Of a stretch of 64,000 nucleotides of DNA, positions 56,395 to 64,000 are shown piece by piece. Each line of letters starts with the position of its first letter. Position 1 is the first letter of the stretch. The translations under genes and the position numbers were made by a program. Origin of the DNA: Serratia quinivorans (lineage in GTDB: Bacteria; Pseudomonadota; Gammaproteobacteria; Enterobacterales; Enterobacteriaceae); NCBI RefSeq assembly GCF_946227985.1, contig NZ_CAMKGL010000001.1, positions 186,001-250,000 on the forward strand, in the 5' to 3' direction. Below the pieces are notes generated by a model, which had not been told where the DNA came from, searched no databases, and saw only the letters and a program-made list of their open reading frames with translations.

Positions 56395-59043
56395 ATGAGC
56401 GACCTTGCCAGAGAAATCACACCGGTAAACATCGAAGACGAGTTGAAAAACTCGTATCTGGACTACGCGATGTCCGTAATTGTCGGACGTGCGCTGCCAG
56501 ATGTTCGTGATGGACTGAAGCCGGTTCACCGTCGCGTTTTGTTCGCGATGAGTGTATTGGGTAACGACTGGAATAAACCATACAAGAAATCGGCCCGTGT
56601 CGTTGGGGACGTAATCGGTAAATATCACCCACACGGTGACAGCGCGGTTTACGATACCATCGTGCGTATGGCTCAACCGTTTTCACTGCGCTATATGCTG
56701 GTGGACGGTCAGGGTAACTTCGGTTCTGTCGATGGCGACTCCGCCGCGGCGATGCGTTATACCGAAGTGCGCATGTCCAAAATTGCTCACGAACTGCTGG
56801 CGGATCTGGAAAAAGAAACCGTCGACTTCGTGCCTAACTACGATGGCACCGAGCAGATCCCAGCCGTCATGCCAACCAAGATCCCGAACCTGCTGGTAAA
56901 CGGCGCGTCGGGCATCGCCGTGGGTATGGCCACCAACATTCCGCCGCATAACCTGTCAGAGGTTATCAACGGCTGCCTGGCCTATATCGATGATGAAAAT
57001 ATCAGCATCGAAGGCCTGATGGAACACATCCCGGGGCCGGACTTCCCGACTGCGGCGATCATCAACGGCCGTCGCGGCATCGAAGAAGCCTACCGCACCG
57101 GGCGCGGCAAAATCTACTTGCGCGCACGCGCTGAAGTAGAAGCCGATGCCAAAACCGGTCGCGAAACCATCATTGTTCACGAGATCCCGTATCAGGTGAA
57201 CAAGGCGCGTCTGATCGAGAAGATCGCCGAGCTGGTTAAAGAAAAACGCGTGGAAGGCATCAGCGCGCTGCGTGACGAATCCGACAAAGACGGCATGCGC
57301 ATCGTGATTGAAATCAAACGCGACGCGGTCGGCGAAGTGGTGCTGAACAACCTGTATTCGCTGACGCAGCTGCAGGTGACCTTCGGCATCAACATGGTGG
57401 CATTGCATCAGGGCCAGCCGAAACTGCTGAACCTGAAAGACATTCTGCAGGCGTTTGTTCGTCACCGCCGTGAAGTGGTGACCCGCCGTACCATCTTCGA
57501 ACTGCGTAAAGCTCGCGATCGCGCCCATATCCTGGAAGCGCTGGCTATCGCACTGGCAAACATCGATCCGATTATCGAGATGATCCGCCGTGCGCCAACC
57601 CCTGCGGAAGCGAAAGCCGCGTTGGTGGCTCAAGCCTGGGATCTGGGGAATGTGGCTGCCATGCTGGAGCGCGCCGGTGACGACGCCGCTCGCCCTGAGT
57701 GGCTGGAGCCGGAGTTCGGTATCCGTGACGGTAAATACCATCTGACCGAGCAGCAGGCTCAGGCGATCCTGGATCTGCGTCTGCAGAAACTGACCGGCCT
57801 GGAGCATGAAAAGCTGTTGGACGAATATAAAGAGCTGCTGACGGCGATTGCCGCGCTGATCTTTATTCTGGAAAACCCAGACCGTCTGATGGAAGTGATC
57901 CGTGAAGAGCTGGTGGCAATCAAAGAGCAGTACAACGACGGCCGCCGCACCGAGATCACCGCCAATACTTCAGATATCAATATCGAAGACCTGATCAACC
58001 AGGAAGACGTGGTCGTTACGCTGTCGCACCAGGGCTATGTGAAGTATCAGCCTCTGAGCGACTATGAAGCGCAACGCCGCGGTGGTAAAGGCAAGTCAGC
58101 GGCACGTATTAAAGAAGAAGACTTTATCGATCGTCTGTTGGTGGCCAACACCCACGATACGATCCTGTGCTTCTCCAGCCGTGGTCGCCTGTACTGGATG
58201 AAGGTGTACCAACTGCCTGAAGCCAGCCGCGGTGCGCGCGGTCGTCCAATCGTCAACCTGCTGCCGCTGGAAGCCAATGAGCGTATTACCGCCATTCTGC
58301 CGGTGCGCGAGTATGAAGAAGGGCGTCACGTGTTTATGGCCACCGCCAGTGGCACCGTGAAGAAAACCGCATTGACCGATTTTAGCCGCCCACGCAGCGC
58401 CGGCATCATCGCCGTTAACCTCAACGAGGGTGACGAGCTGATTGGTGTTGACCTGACCGACGGCAGCAATGAAGTCATGCTGTTCTCTGCCAATGGTAAA
58501 GTGGTGCGCTTCCCGGAAACGCAGGTGCGTTCTATGGGTCGTACTGCCACCGGCGTACGCGGTATCAATCTGGGCGAAGGCGATAGCGTTATTTCCCTGA
58601 TTGTGCCACGTGGTGAAGGCGATATTCTGACCGTCACCCAGAACGGCTACGGTAAACGTACCGCAGTCACCGAGTATCCGACCAAGTCGCGCGCTACCCA
58701 AGGGGTTATCTCCATTAAGGTGAGCGAACGCAATGGTCAGGTAGTGGGTGCCGTTCAGGTCGATACCACCGATCAGATCATGATGATTACCGATGCTGGC
58801 ACGCTGGTGCGTACCCGCGTATCGGAAGTTAGCGTGGTGGGACGTAATACCCAGGGTGTTACACTGATCCGTACTGCGGAAGACGAGAACGTCGTCGGTC
58901 TGCAGCGCGTTGCCGAGCCGGTGGAAGACGAAGAGCTGGACAGCCTCGAACCGGGTGCGGAAGTGGCAGAAGAAGATGCTGCACCGCTGGACGAAGGCGA
59001 TGATTCTGAAGCGCCAGACGACGCGGAAGAAGACAACGCCTAA
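56395..59043 (+). CDS. gyrA: DNA gyrase subunit A
   Basis: GyrA cuts and rejoins DNA in the gyrase tetramer. The 882 residues include the winged-helix region with the quinolone-resistance segment [15 protein letters not shown]83 and D87 are the wild-type, susceptible residues. The catalytic Y122 (AMRYTEV) follows. The C-terminal beta-pinwheel starts with the GyrA-box QRRGGKG, needed for DNA wrapping. The acidic tail after about residue 845 is a little longer than in E. coli. The gene stands alone with its own promoter and terminator. Confidence 0.98.
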   Translation: MSDLAREITPVNIEDELKNSYLDYAMSVIVGRALPDVRDGLKPVHRRVLFAMSVLGNDWNKPYKKSARVVGDVIGKYHPHGDSAVYDTIVRMAQPFSLRYMLVDGQGNFGSVDGDSAAAMRYTEVRMSKIAHELLADLEKETVDFVPNYDGTEQIPAVMPTKIPNLLVNGASGIAVGMATNIPPHNLSEVINGCLAYIDDENISIEGLMEHIPGPDFPTAAIINGRRGIEEAYRTGRGKIYLRARAEVEADAKTGRETIIVHEIPYQVNKARLIEKIAELVKEKRVEGISALRDESDKDGMRIVIEIKRDAVGEVVLNNLYSLTQLQVTFGINMVALHQGQPKLLNLKDILQAFVRHRREVVTRRTIFELRKARDRAHILEALAIALANIDPIIEMIRRAPTPAEAKAALVAQAWDLGNVAAMLERAGDDAARPEWLEPEFGIRDGKYHLTEQQAQAILDLRLQKLTGLEHEKLLDEYKELLTAIAALIFILENPDRLMEVIREELVAIKEQYNDGRRTEITANTSDINIEDLINQEDVVVTLSHQGYVKYQPLSDYEAQRRGGKGKSAARIKEEDFIDRLLVANTHDTILCFSSRGRLYWMKVYQLPEASRGARGRPIVNLLPLEANERITAILPVREYEEGRHVFMATASGTVKKTALTDFSRPRSAGIIAVNLNEGDELIGVDLTDGSNEVMLFSANGKVVRFPETQVRSMGRTATGVRGINLGEGDSVISLIVPRGEGDILTVTQNGYGKRTAVTEYPTKSRATQGVISIKVSERNGQVVGAVQVDTTDQIMMITDAGTLVRTRVSEVSVVGRNTQGVTLIRTAEDENVVGLQRVAEPVEDEELDSLEPGAEVAEEDAAPLDEGDDSEAPDDAEEDNA

Positions 59044-59084
59044 GCCATAGGGGCTGGCACATGCCCCTATCGCACTGAGGTAAC

Positions 59085-59116
59085 AAGGGCCTGGCAGCGA
59101 TGCTAGGCCCTTTTTC
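59085..59116 (+). terminator. Intrinsic terminator of gyrA
   Basis: The stem AAGGGCCTgGCA / TGCtAGGCCCTT is followed by five T residues. A second short inverted repeat, ATAGGGGC / GCCCCTAT, lies just before it at 59047-59070. Confidence 0.88.
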
Positions 59117-59206
59117 AGTTCTATGGTTTAATTGCCTGACCCAAGCCAGAGCTCCCGGCTCTGATATGAACGCGCTGGTCGCCACTGATATTCGTATGGT
59201 ATCCGA

Positions 59207-62080
59207 TTGAAATATTTAGCTTCTTTTCGCACGACGTTAAAGATATCCCGCTATTTGTTCCGGGTGCTGGCGATCATGTTGTGGTCGTTGGGGGCGTTGC
59301 TCACCACCTTCTATATCCTGAATATCCTGCATCAGAAAGAGTCTGATATTCGGCAGGACTATAATCTGAACTTCGATCAGGCTCAGGGCTATATCCGCCA
59401 TTCGGCCGATATCATGCGTGATATCAAATACATGGCGGAAAATCGCCTCAACGGTTCCGTCAGTAGCATGGACATGTTTAGCGGCATCTTTCCCGGCAAG
59501 AACAGTCCGCTGGAGTTTGTACCGCTGTATCCCGAGTCCAGTTGTTCACTTAACACCACCTACCGCAGCTCACTCAATTCTTTGAGCGGGTTGATCCAGT
59601 ATTGGAAAGAGAACTTCGTCGCGGCCTACGATCTCAACCGGGTGTTTTTCATCGACGGCGATACGTTGTGCATGGCGGAGTTTGGCAGCGGCAGCAGCGG
59701 TGTAGCCAATCGAGCCGACGCGCTGAAAACGCTGCATGAGCGCATCCTTAAATACCGTAATGCCAAGAACCAGGACAAAGACAATAATCTGTACTGGATC
59801 AGCCCAAGCCAGCAGCGACCGGATGTCGGTTATCTGTATGTACTGACGCCTATTTATATTGGTAACAAGCTGGAGGCGTTGCTGGGTATTGAACAAACCA
59901 TTCGCCTGGAGGACTTTGTCACTGCAGGCAGCTTGCCGACCGGCGTAACCCTGCTGGATGAGAATAACCAACCGATACTGCGGCTGGCAGATGACGAACG
60001 AGATGTACAAGCCCCCAACAGCTATCCGGACGAGCCGGCTTACTTTGGCTATGTTGATAATTACCGCGACCTGATCATGAAAAAAGCGCTGCCGCCGTCA
60101 TCGCTCAGTATTGTTTATTCTGTGCCGGTGAAGACGGTGGTTGAACGCTTCAGAATGCTGATCCTAAATGCGGTGCTGTTGAATATGTTATCCGCCATTG
60201 TGTTGTTCAGCCTGGCCTGGCTGTTTGAGCGCAAAATGTTCCTGCCGGCAGAAGATAATGCCTTCCGGTTGGAGGAACATGAACAGTTCAACCGCAAGAT
60301 TGTCGCCTCGGCACCGGTGGGTATTTGTATTCTGCGCATTAGCGACGGCACCAATATTCTGAGTAATGAATTGGCGCATAACTACATCAACCTGCTGACC
60401 CACGAAGACCGTGATCGCATTACGCGCATCATCTGCGAACAGCAGGTGAATTTTGTCGATGTGATGACCAGTAATAACAATAACCTGCAAATCAGCTTTG
60501 TTCATTCCCGTTACCGCAATGAGGATGTGGCGATCTGTGTGCTGGTGGACGTCAGCGCCCGCGTGAAAATGGAAGAGTCGCTGCAGGAGATGGCGGCAGC
60601 GGCGGAGCAGGCCAGCCAATCCAAATCGATGTTCCTGGCGACCGTCAGCCATGAGTTGCGTACCCCGCTGTACGGTATCATCGGTAACCTCGATTTGTTG
60701 CAAACCAAGGCGTTGCCGCAGGGTGTTGACCGACTGGTCAATGCGATGAACAACTCGTCCGGACTGTTGCTGAAGATCATTAGCGACATACTGGACTTCT
60801 CCAAAATCGAATCCGAGCAACTGAAGATTGAGCCGCGCGAGTTCTCCTGCCTGGAGGTGATCACCCACATCGCCGGCAACTATTTGCCGCTGGTGGTGAA
60901 GAAGCGACTGGGGTTGTACTGCTTTATCGAACAGAACGTACCCGAGCGCATTTCCGGCGATCCGGTACGGCTGCAGCAGGTACTGTCCAATTTGTTGAAC
61001 AACGCGATTAAGTTTACCGATACCGGCTGCATCATTCTGCAGGTGTGTACGCGCGGCAGCTATTTGGAGTTTAGCATTCGTGATACTGGGGTTGGCATCC
61101 CGGAGAAAGAAATTACCCGCCTGTTTGATCCGTTCTTCCAGGTGGGCAGTGGCGTTCAACGCCATTTCCAGGGCACCGGGCTGGGGTTGGCGATTTGCGA
61201 AAAGCTGATCAACATGATGGATGGCGACATTGCCGTTGAGTCCGAGCCGGGATTAGGCAGCCTGTTCACCATCCGCATTCCGCTGTTTAACGCTCAGTTC
61301 CCGATCCCGCAGCCCAGTGATACCTGGCAAGGTAAAACTCTGTGGCTGGCTATCCGCAACCAGAGGTTGGAAAGTTATCTGATGGAGGTTCTTGGTGGCT
61401 ATGGCGCGACGGTACTGCGTCATCAGGGGCAGGATACCGCGGCAGGGGATGTGATGCTCAGCGATCACCCGCTGATGATCAATACACCGCTGCTGGCGCA
61501 GATCCAGTTTTCTATTGAGCATATTGGCCCGTCGCAGGAAACCCGGCCGGGCTATTGGATGCACAGTACCTCGACGCCGCGTGAAACCCTGGTGCTGCTC
61601 AACCGCTTGTTTGGTACCCGTGATGAAAGCGGCAATACTCTGATGCAATTGCCGTTGCCGGCCAAGGCCAACAGGGTAGACAACGGGGATATTCATTTGC
61701 TGGTGGTGGATGACCACCCGATTAACCGCCGGTTGCTGTCCGACCAGCTTGGCTCACTGGGCTATCAGGTAGTGACTGCCAATGATGGGGTCGATGCGCT
61801 CGACGTGTTGAATCGCAATACCGTCGATATCGTGCTGACCGACGTCAACATGCCTAATATGGATGGTTACCGTTTGACCCAACGCCTGCGTCAGTTGCAC
61901 TTTACCGCTCCGGTCATCGGCGTGACGGCGAACGCCCTGGCGGAAGAGAAACAGCGCTGTATTGAGGCCGGGATGGATAACTGCCTGTCTAAGCCGGTGA
62001 CCCTGGAGACGTTGGAACAGACATTAGGGTATTACAGCCAACAGGTGCGCCGAATGCGCGCTGAGTCTGAAGACGCCTGA
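59207..62080 (+). CDS. rcsC: Rcs phosphorelay hybrid sensor kinase RcsC
   Basis: RcsC is the inner-membrane sensor kinase of the Rcs envelope-stress phosphorelay, passing phosphate to RcsD and then RcsB. The 957 residues show two membrane helices (about 20-42 and 316-340) around a periplasmic domain, a PAS-like linker, the kinase domain with phospho-acceptor H482 (ATVSHELRTPLYG), ATP-site motifs (NLLNNAIKF, DTGVGIP, GTGLGLAI), and a receiver domain with D879 (VLTDVNMPNMDGY). I use the TTG at 59207 because it gives the E. coli-like N-terminus MKYLASFRTTLK; there is only a weak ribosome-binding site. It is convergent with rcsB. Confidence 0.95.
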   Translation: MKYLASFRTTLKISRYLFRVLAIMLWSLGALLTTFYILNILHQKESDIRQDYNLNFDQAQGYIRHSADIMRDIKYMAENRLNGSVSSMDMFSGIFPGKNSPLEFVPLYPESSCSLNTTYRSSLNSLSGLIQYWKENFVAAYDLNRVFFIDGDTLCMAEFGSGSSGVANRADALKTLHERILKYRNAKNQDKDNNLYWISPSQQRPDVGYLYVLTPIYIGNKLEALLGIEQTIRLEDFVTAGSLPTGVTLLDENNQPILRLADDERDVQAPNSYPDEPAYFGYVDNYRDLIMKKALPPSSLSIVYSVPVKTVVERFRMLILNAVLLNMLSAIVLFSLAWLFERKMFLPAEDNAFRLEEHEQFNRKIVASAPVGICILRISDGTNILSNELAHNYINLLTHEDRDRITRIICEQQVNFVDVMTSNNNNLQISFVHSRYRNEDVAICVLVDVSARVKMEESLQEMAAAAEQASQSKSMFLATVSHELRTPLYGIIGNLDLLQTKALPQGVDRLVNAMNNSSGLLLKIISDILDFSKIESEQLKIEPREFSCLEVITHIAGNYLPLVVKKRLGLYCFIEQNVPERISGDPVRLQQVLSNLLNNAIKFTDTGCIILQVCTRGSYLEFSIRDTGVGIPEKEITRLFDPFFQVGSGVQRHFQGTGLGLAICEKLINMMDGDIAVESEPGLGSLFTIRIPLFNAQFPIPQPSDTWQGKTLWLAIRNQRLESYLMEVLGGYGATVLRHQGQDTAAGDVMLSDHPLMINTPLLAQIQFSIEHIGPSQETRPGYWMHSTSTPRETLVLLNRLFGTRDESGNTLMQLPLPAKANRVDNGDIHLLVVDDHPINRRLLSDQLGSLGYQVVTANDGVDALDVLNRNTVDIVLTDVNMPNMDGYRLTQRLRQLHFTAPVIGVTANALAEEKQRCIEAGMDNCLSKPVTLETLEQTLGYYSQQVRRMRAESEDA

Positions 62081-62084
62081 AAGC

Positions 62085-62116
62085 AAAAGGGCGCGGCATA
62101 TTGCCACGCCCTCTGT
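62085..62116. terminator. Hairpin between convergent rcsC and rcsB
   Basis: A stem of ten pairs with one mismatch (AGGGCGcGGCA / TGCCaCGCCCT) lies between the two stops. A TTTT run follows it on the minus strand, so it serves rcsB best and may also end rcsC. Confidence 0.7.
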
Positions 62117-62131
62117 TAACTACCGGGGATT

Positions 62132-62782
62132 TTATTCTTTGTCCAGCGGTGCCATGCTGACGGACGAGAGGTAGTTGAGCAATGCAATATCGTTCTCAAC
62201 ACCCAACTTCATCATTGCCGATTTTTTCTGGCTACTGATGGTTTTGATGCTGCGATTGAGCTTCTTGGCGATCTCGGTCACCAGGAAACCTTCGGCGAAC
62301 AGGCGCAGTACTTCGCTCTCTTTTGGTGACAGACGCTTGTCACCGTAACCACTGGCGCTGATCCTCTCCAACAGTTTGGAGACGCTTTCCGGCGTGAACT
62401 TCTTGCCTTTCTGCAATGCGGCCAGCGCTTTCGGCAGGTCGGTCGGCGCACCCTGTTTCAACACGATGCCTTCGATATCCAGATCCAACACGGCGCTAAG
62501 AATGGCCGGGTTGTTGTTCATGGTCAGAACGATGATCGATAACTGCGGATAATGGCGTTTGATGTATTTGATCAGCGTAATGCCGTCGCCATACTTATCA
62601 CCCGGCATCGAAAGGTCGGTGATCAGGACGTTTGCATCCAGTTTGGACAGATTGTTGATCAGTGCTGTTGAGTCTTCAAACTCCCCAACGACATTCACCC
62701 ATTCAATTTGCTCAAGTGACTTCCGGATGCCAAACAGTACGATAGGATGGTCATCAGCAATAATTACGTTCAGGTTATTCAT
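62132..62782 (-). CDS. rcsB: Rcs response regulator RcsB
   Basis: RcsB is the DNA-binding regulator of the Rcs system (capsule, motility, envelope-stress genes). Its 216 residues, the E. coli length, include a receiver domain with D56 (ITDLSMPGD) and a LuxR/FixJ-type helix-turn-helix (LSPKESEVLRLFAEG, TEIAKKLNRSIKTISSQK). The sequence is nearly the same as E. coli RcsB. The start at 62782 overlaps the end of rcsD by eight bases; an rcsB-specific promoter within rcsD is known in E. coli. Confidence 0.97.
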   Translation of the reverse strand: MNNLNVIIADDHPIVLFGIRKSLEQIEWVNVVGEFEDSTALINNLSKLDANVLITDLSMPGDKYGDGITLIKYIKRHYPQLSIIVLTMNNNPAILSAVLDLDIEGIVLKQGAPTDLPKALAALQKGKKFTPESVSKLLERISASGYGDKRLSPKESEVLRLFAEGFLVTEIAKKLNRSIKTISSQKKSAMMKLGVENDIALLNYLSSVSMAPLDKE

Positions 62783-64000
62783 GTTGTTGGCTACCTTGCT
62801 GCAGCAGTCTGCTGACGAAAAAATCAATCTGACTGATGTTATTCTCGATCTTGAGCGCATCACCGTCTGCGATGTGCTGTTCTAACGATTCACACAGTTG
62901 CTTGCCGGGAAGCAGATTTAACATGGCAAACACGCCTTTCAGGCGGTGTGCTGTCTGTGACAGAGCATTGAAATCACTGCTGCCCGCCTCAGTATACAGT
63001 TTTTTGACATCGTCGGGTACTGTATCAATAAATAGGCCATAGTAATCACTTGATTTCAATTGTTTTTCATAGAGTTGGATGTCATCTGCGGTCAGTGATA
63101 ATGCACTTTCCTGCTGTTCCAATGCGGCCATTTGCTGCTCAATCAGCATCAATATGGCGTCGATCATGGCTCCACCCAGGTTATAGTTTACCCGAATATA
63201 CCGTTTCTCAAGCTGTTGCCAACCCGCTTCATCAGTGGTCAACAACAGCGTGTAATCATCCGCTCTTTGCGGGTTATCGGTCAACAAAACGTCGTAGTCG
63301 CGATTAATCTGACGTTCGTCAGCAACGATGCAACTCGCACCATAGGCATGCAGCAGGCGGGTGACAATGCTCCGTATTTCCTCAGAAGTAATGTCCAGCA
63401 ATGCGGTCACACCGTCGAGCAGTTTTTCTTGCGCTTCCGTCTCTTTTTTCTCCATCTCCATAGGGACACGGATGGTGTAGCGGGTGCCGATGTCTATCTT
63501 GCTGCGGATATCCAGCTGGCCGTTAAGCTTTTTACACAGTTGATTGCACAGGAAGAAGGTGAGGCCGGAGCCATGATTAAAGCGGTCCACCAGCGTTTGG
63601 CTGAGGAACGGATAATTCAGGTTGCTGATTTCTTCGTTGGAAATGCCCGAACCGGTGTCATTGATATGGAATACCAGACGATCGGGGTGATCCGGTTCAT
63701 GATCGACAACCAGCGAAATCTTGCCGCAGGCGGTAGTGATAATGGCGTAATGCACCAGCAGTGAGATCACCTTGCGCAGTGCGTTGGCATCGCCGATATA
63801 TTGCTGTTCAACGTCAAGATGGAAATGGTTGAACAACGACAGGCCTTTTTGATTGATGGACGGCAGGGCTTCCTGCAGCAGTTCATCTATCAGGGCCGAT
63901 GGGCTGAAAGGATGACGCGAAGGCTGCCAGTCCTGGGTTTCCAACCGGGTGAGCAGGGTGATATTTTCAATCAGCCCCAGCACCGTTGAGGATTGAACCG
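62775..64000 (-). CDS. rcsD: Rcs phosphotransfer protein RcsD (3' part only)
   Basis: This is the C-terminal part of RcsD, the inner-membrane phosphotransfer protein between RcsC and RcsB. The frame is open through base 64000, so the N-terminal sensor half lies beyond the window. The visible part has the kinase-like ATPase fold without the full catalytic set (DTGSGISNEEI is retained), the ABL-type region, and the HPt domain with the phospho-His in LSQTAHRLKGVFAML. The stop at 62775-62777 falls inside rcsB (ATGAATAA overlap), so the two are translationally linked. Confidence 0.94.
   Translation of the reverse strand, partial: VQSSTVLGLIENITLLTRLETQDWQPSRHPFSPSALIDELLQEALPSINQKGLSLFNHFHLDVEQQYIGDANALRKVISLLVHYAIITTACGKISLVVDHEPDHPDRLVFHINDTGSGISNEEISNLNYPFLSQTLVDRFNHGSGLTFFLCNQLCKKLNGQLDIRSKIDIGTRYTIRVPMEMEKKETEAQEKLLDGVTALLDITSEEIRSIVTRLLHAYGASCIVADERQINRDYDVLLTDNPQRADDYTLLLTTDEAGWQQLEKRYIRVNYNLGGAMIDAILMLIEQQMAALEQQESALSLTADDIQLYEKQLKSSDYYGLFIDTVPDDVKKLYTEAGSSDFNALSQTAHRLKGVFAMLNLLPGKQLCESLEQHIADGDALKIENNISQIDFFVSRLLQQGSQQHE

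Noticed and set aside
56637-56661. Quinolone resistance mutation in gyrA
   Set aside because: Residues 83 and 87 read Ser and Asp, the susceptible wild-type state.

Overview
The window looks like the chromosome of an enterobacterium close to Serratia (Yersiniaceae, Enterobacterales). The basis is protein-level recognition of gene after gene that I know from Escherichia coli (nuo, idn, elaB, men, yfaZ, tyrP, yfaY, nrdAB-yfaE, ubiG, gyrA, rcsCBD), a small-subunit catalase, and two ERIC repeats. I ran no database search, so the genus is an inference. I saw no rRNA, tRNA or CRISPR array.

Layout. (1) 1-15030: the nuo operon on the + strand from the 3' end of nuoA to nuoN, encoding the 13-subunit form of respiratory complex I with nuoC and nuoD fused. 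An ERIC element sits between nuoL and nuoM. (2) 15047-21752: an accessory stretch with a LysR-type regulator, divergent to a thiamine-diphosphate enzyme of unknown substrate and an exported cupin, then two transporters and ycdZ behind a CRP-type promoter. (3) 21754-24828: idnR, idnO and idnD for L-idonate/5-ketogluconate metabolism. (4) about 25016-26294: a TnpB-only IS200/IS605-type element whose right end lies just upstream of the elaB promoter. (5) 26728-35370: one very large minus-strand gene for a cyclic beta-1,2-glucan synthase-like protein of about 2880 residues. (6) 35658-42868: menF, D, H, B, C, E for menaquinone synthesis.

(7) 42967-45440: the most interesting part. It is an AT-richer minus-strand operon encoding a 20-residue Lys-rich peptide ending in GGATCG, a protein that appears to fuse a PqqD-like peptide-binding domain to a heme-oxygenase-like diiron domain, and an MFS exporter. 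A strong hairpin follows the peptide gene. I read it as a candidate small RiPP (ribosomally made, modified peptide) system of a type I do not recognise.

(8) 45818-50823: catalase katA, yfaZ, the tyrosine permease tyrP with two TyrR boxes, and yfaY. (9) 50880-51235: a hok/sok-like type I toxin locus whose toxin frame runs into an ERIC element right after its membrane segment. (10) 51266-55019: yfaE, nrdB and nrdA for class Ia ribonucleotide reductase, with NrdR-type and DnaA boxes upstream. (11) 55457-64000: ubiG, gyrA, rcsC, rcsB and the 3' part of rcsD.

Functionally most of the window is core respiration (complex I, menaquinone, ubiquinone), DNA precursor supply and topology (nrdAB, gyrA) and envelope stress signalling (Rcs). 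The accessory insertions are the idn genes, the TnpB element, the glucan synthase, the peptide operon and the decayed toxin locus.
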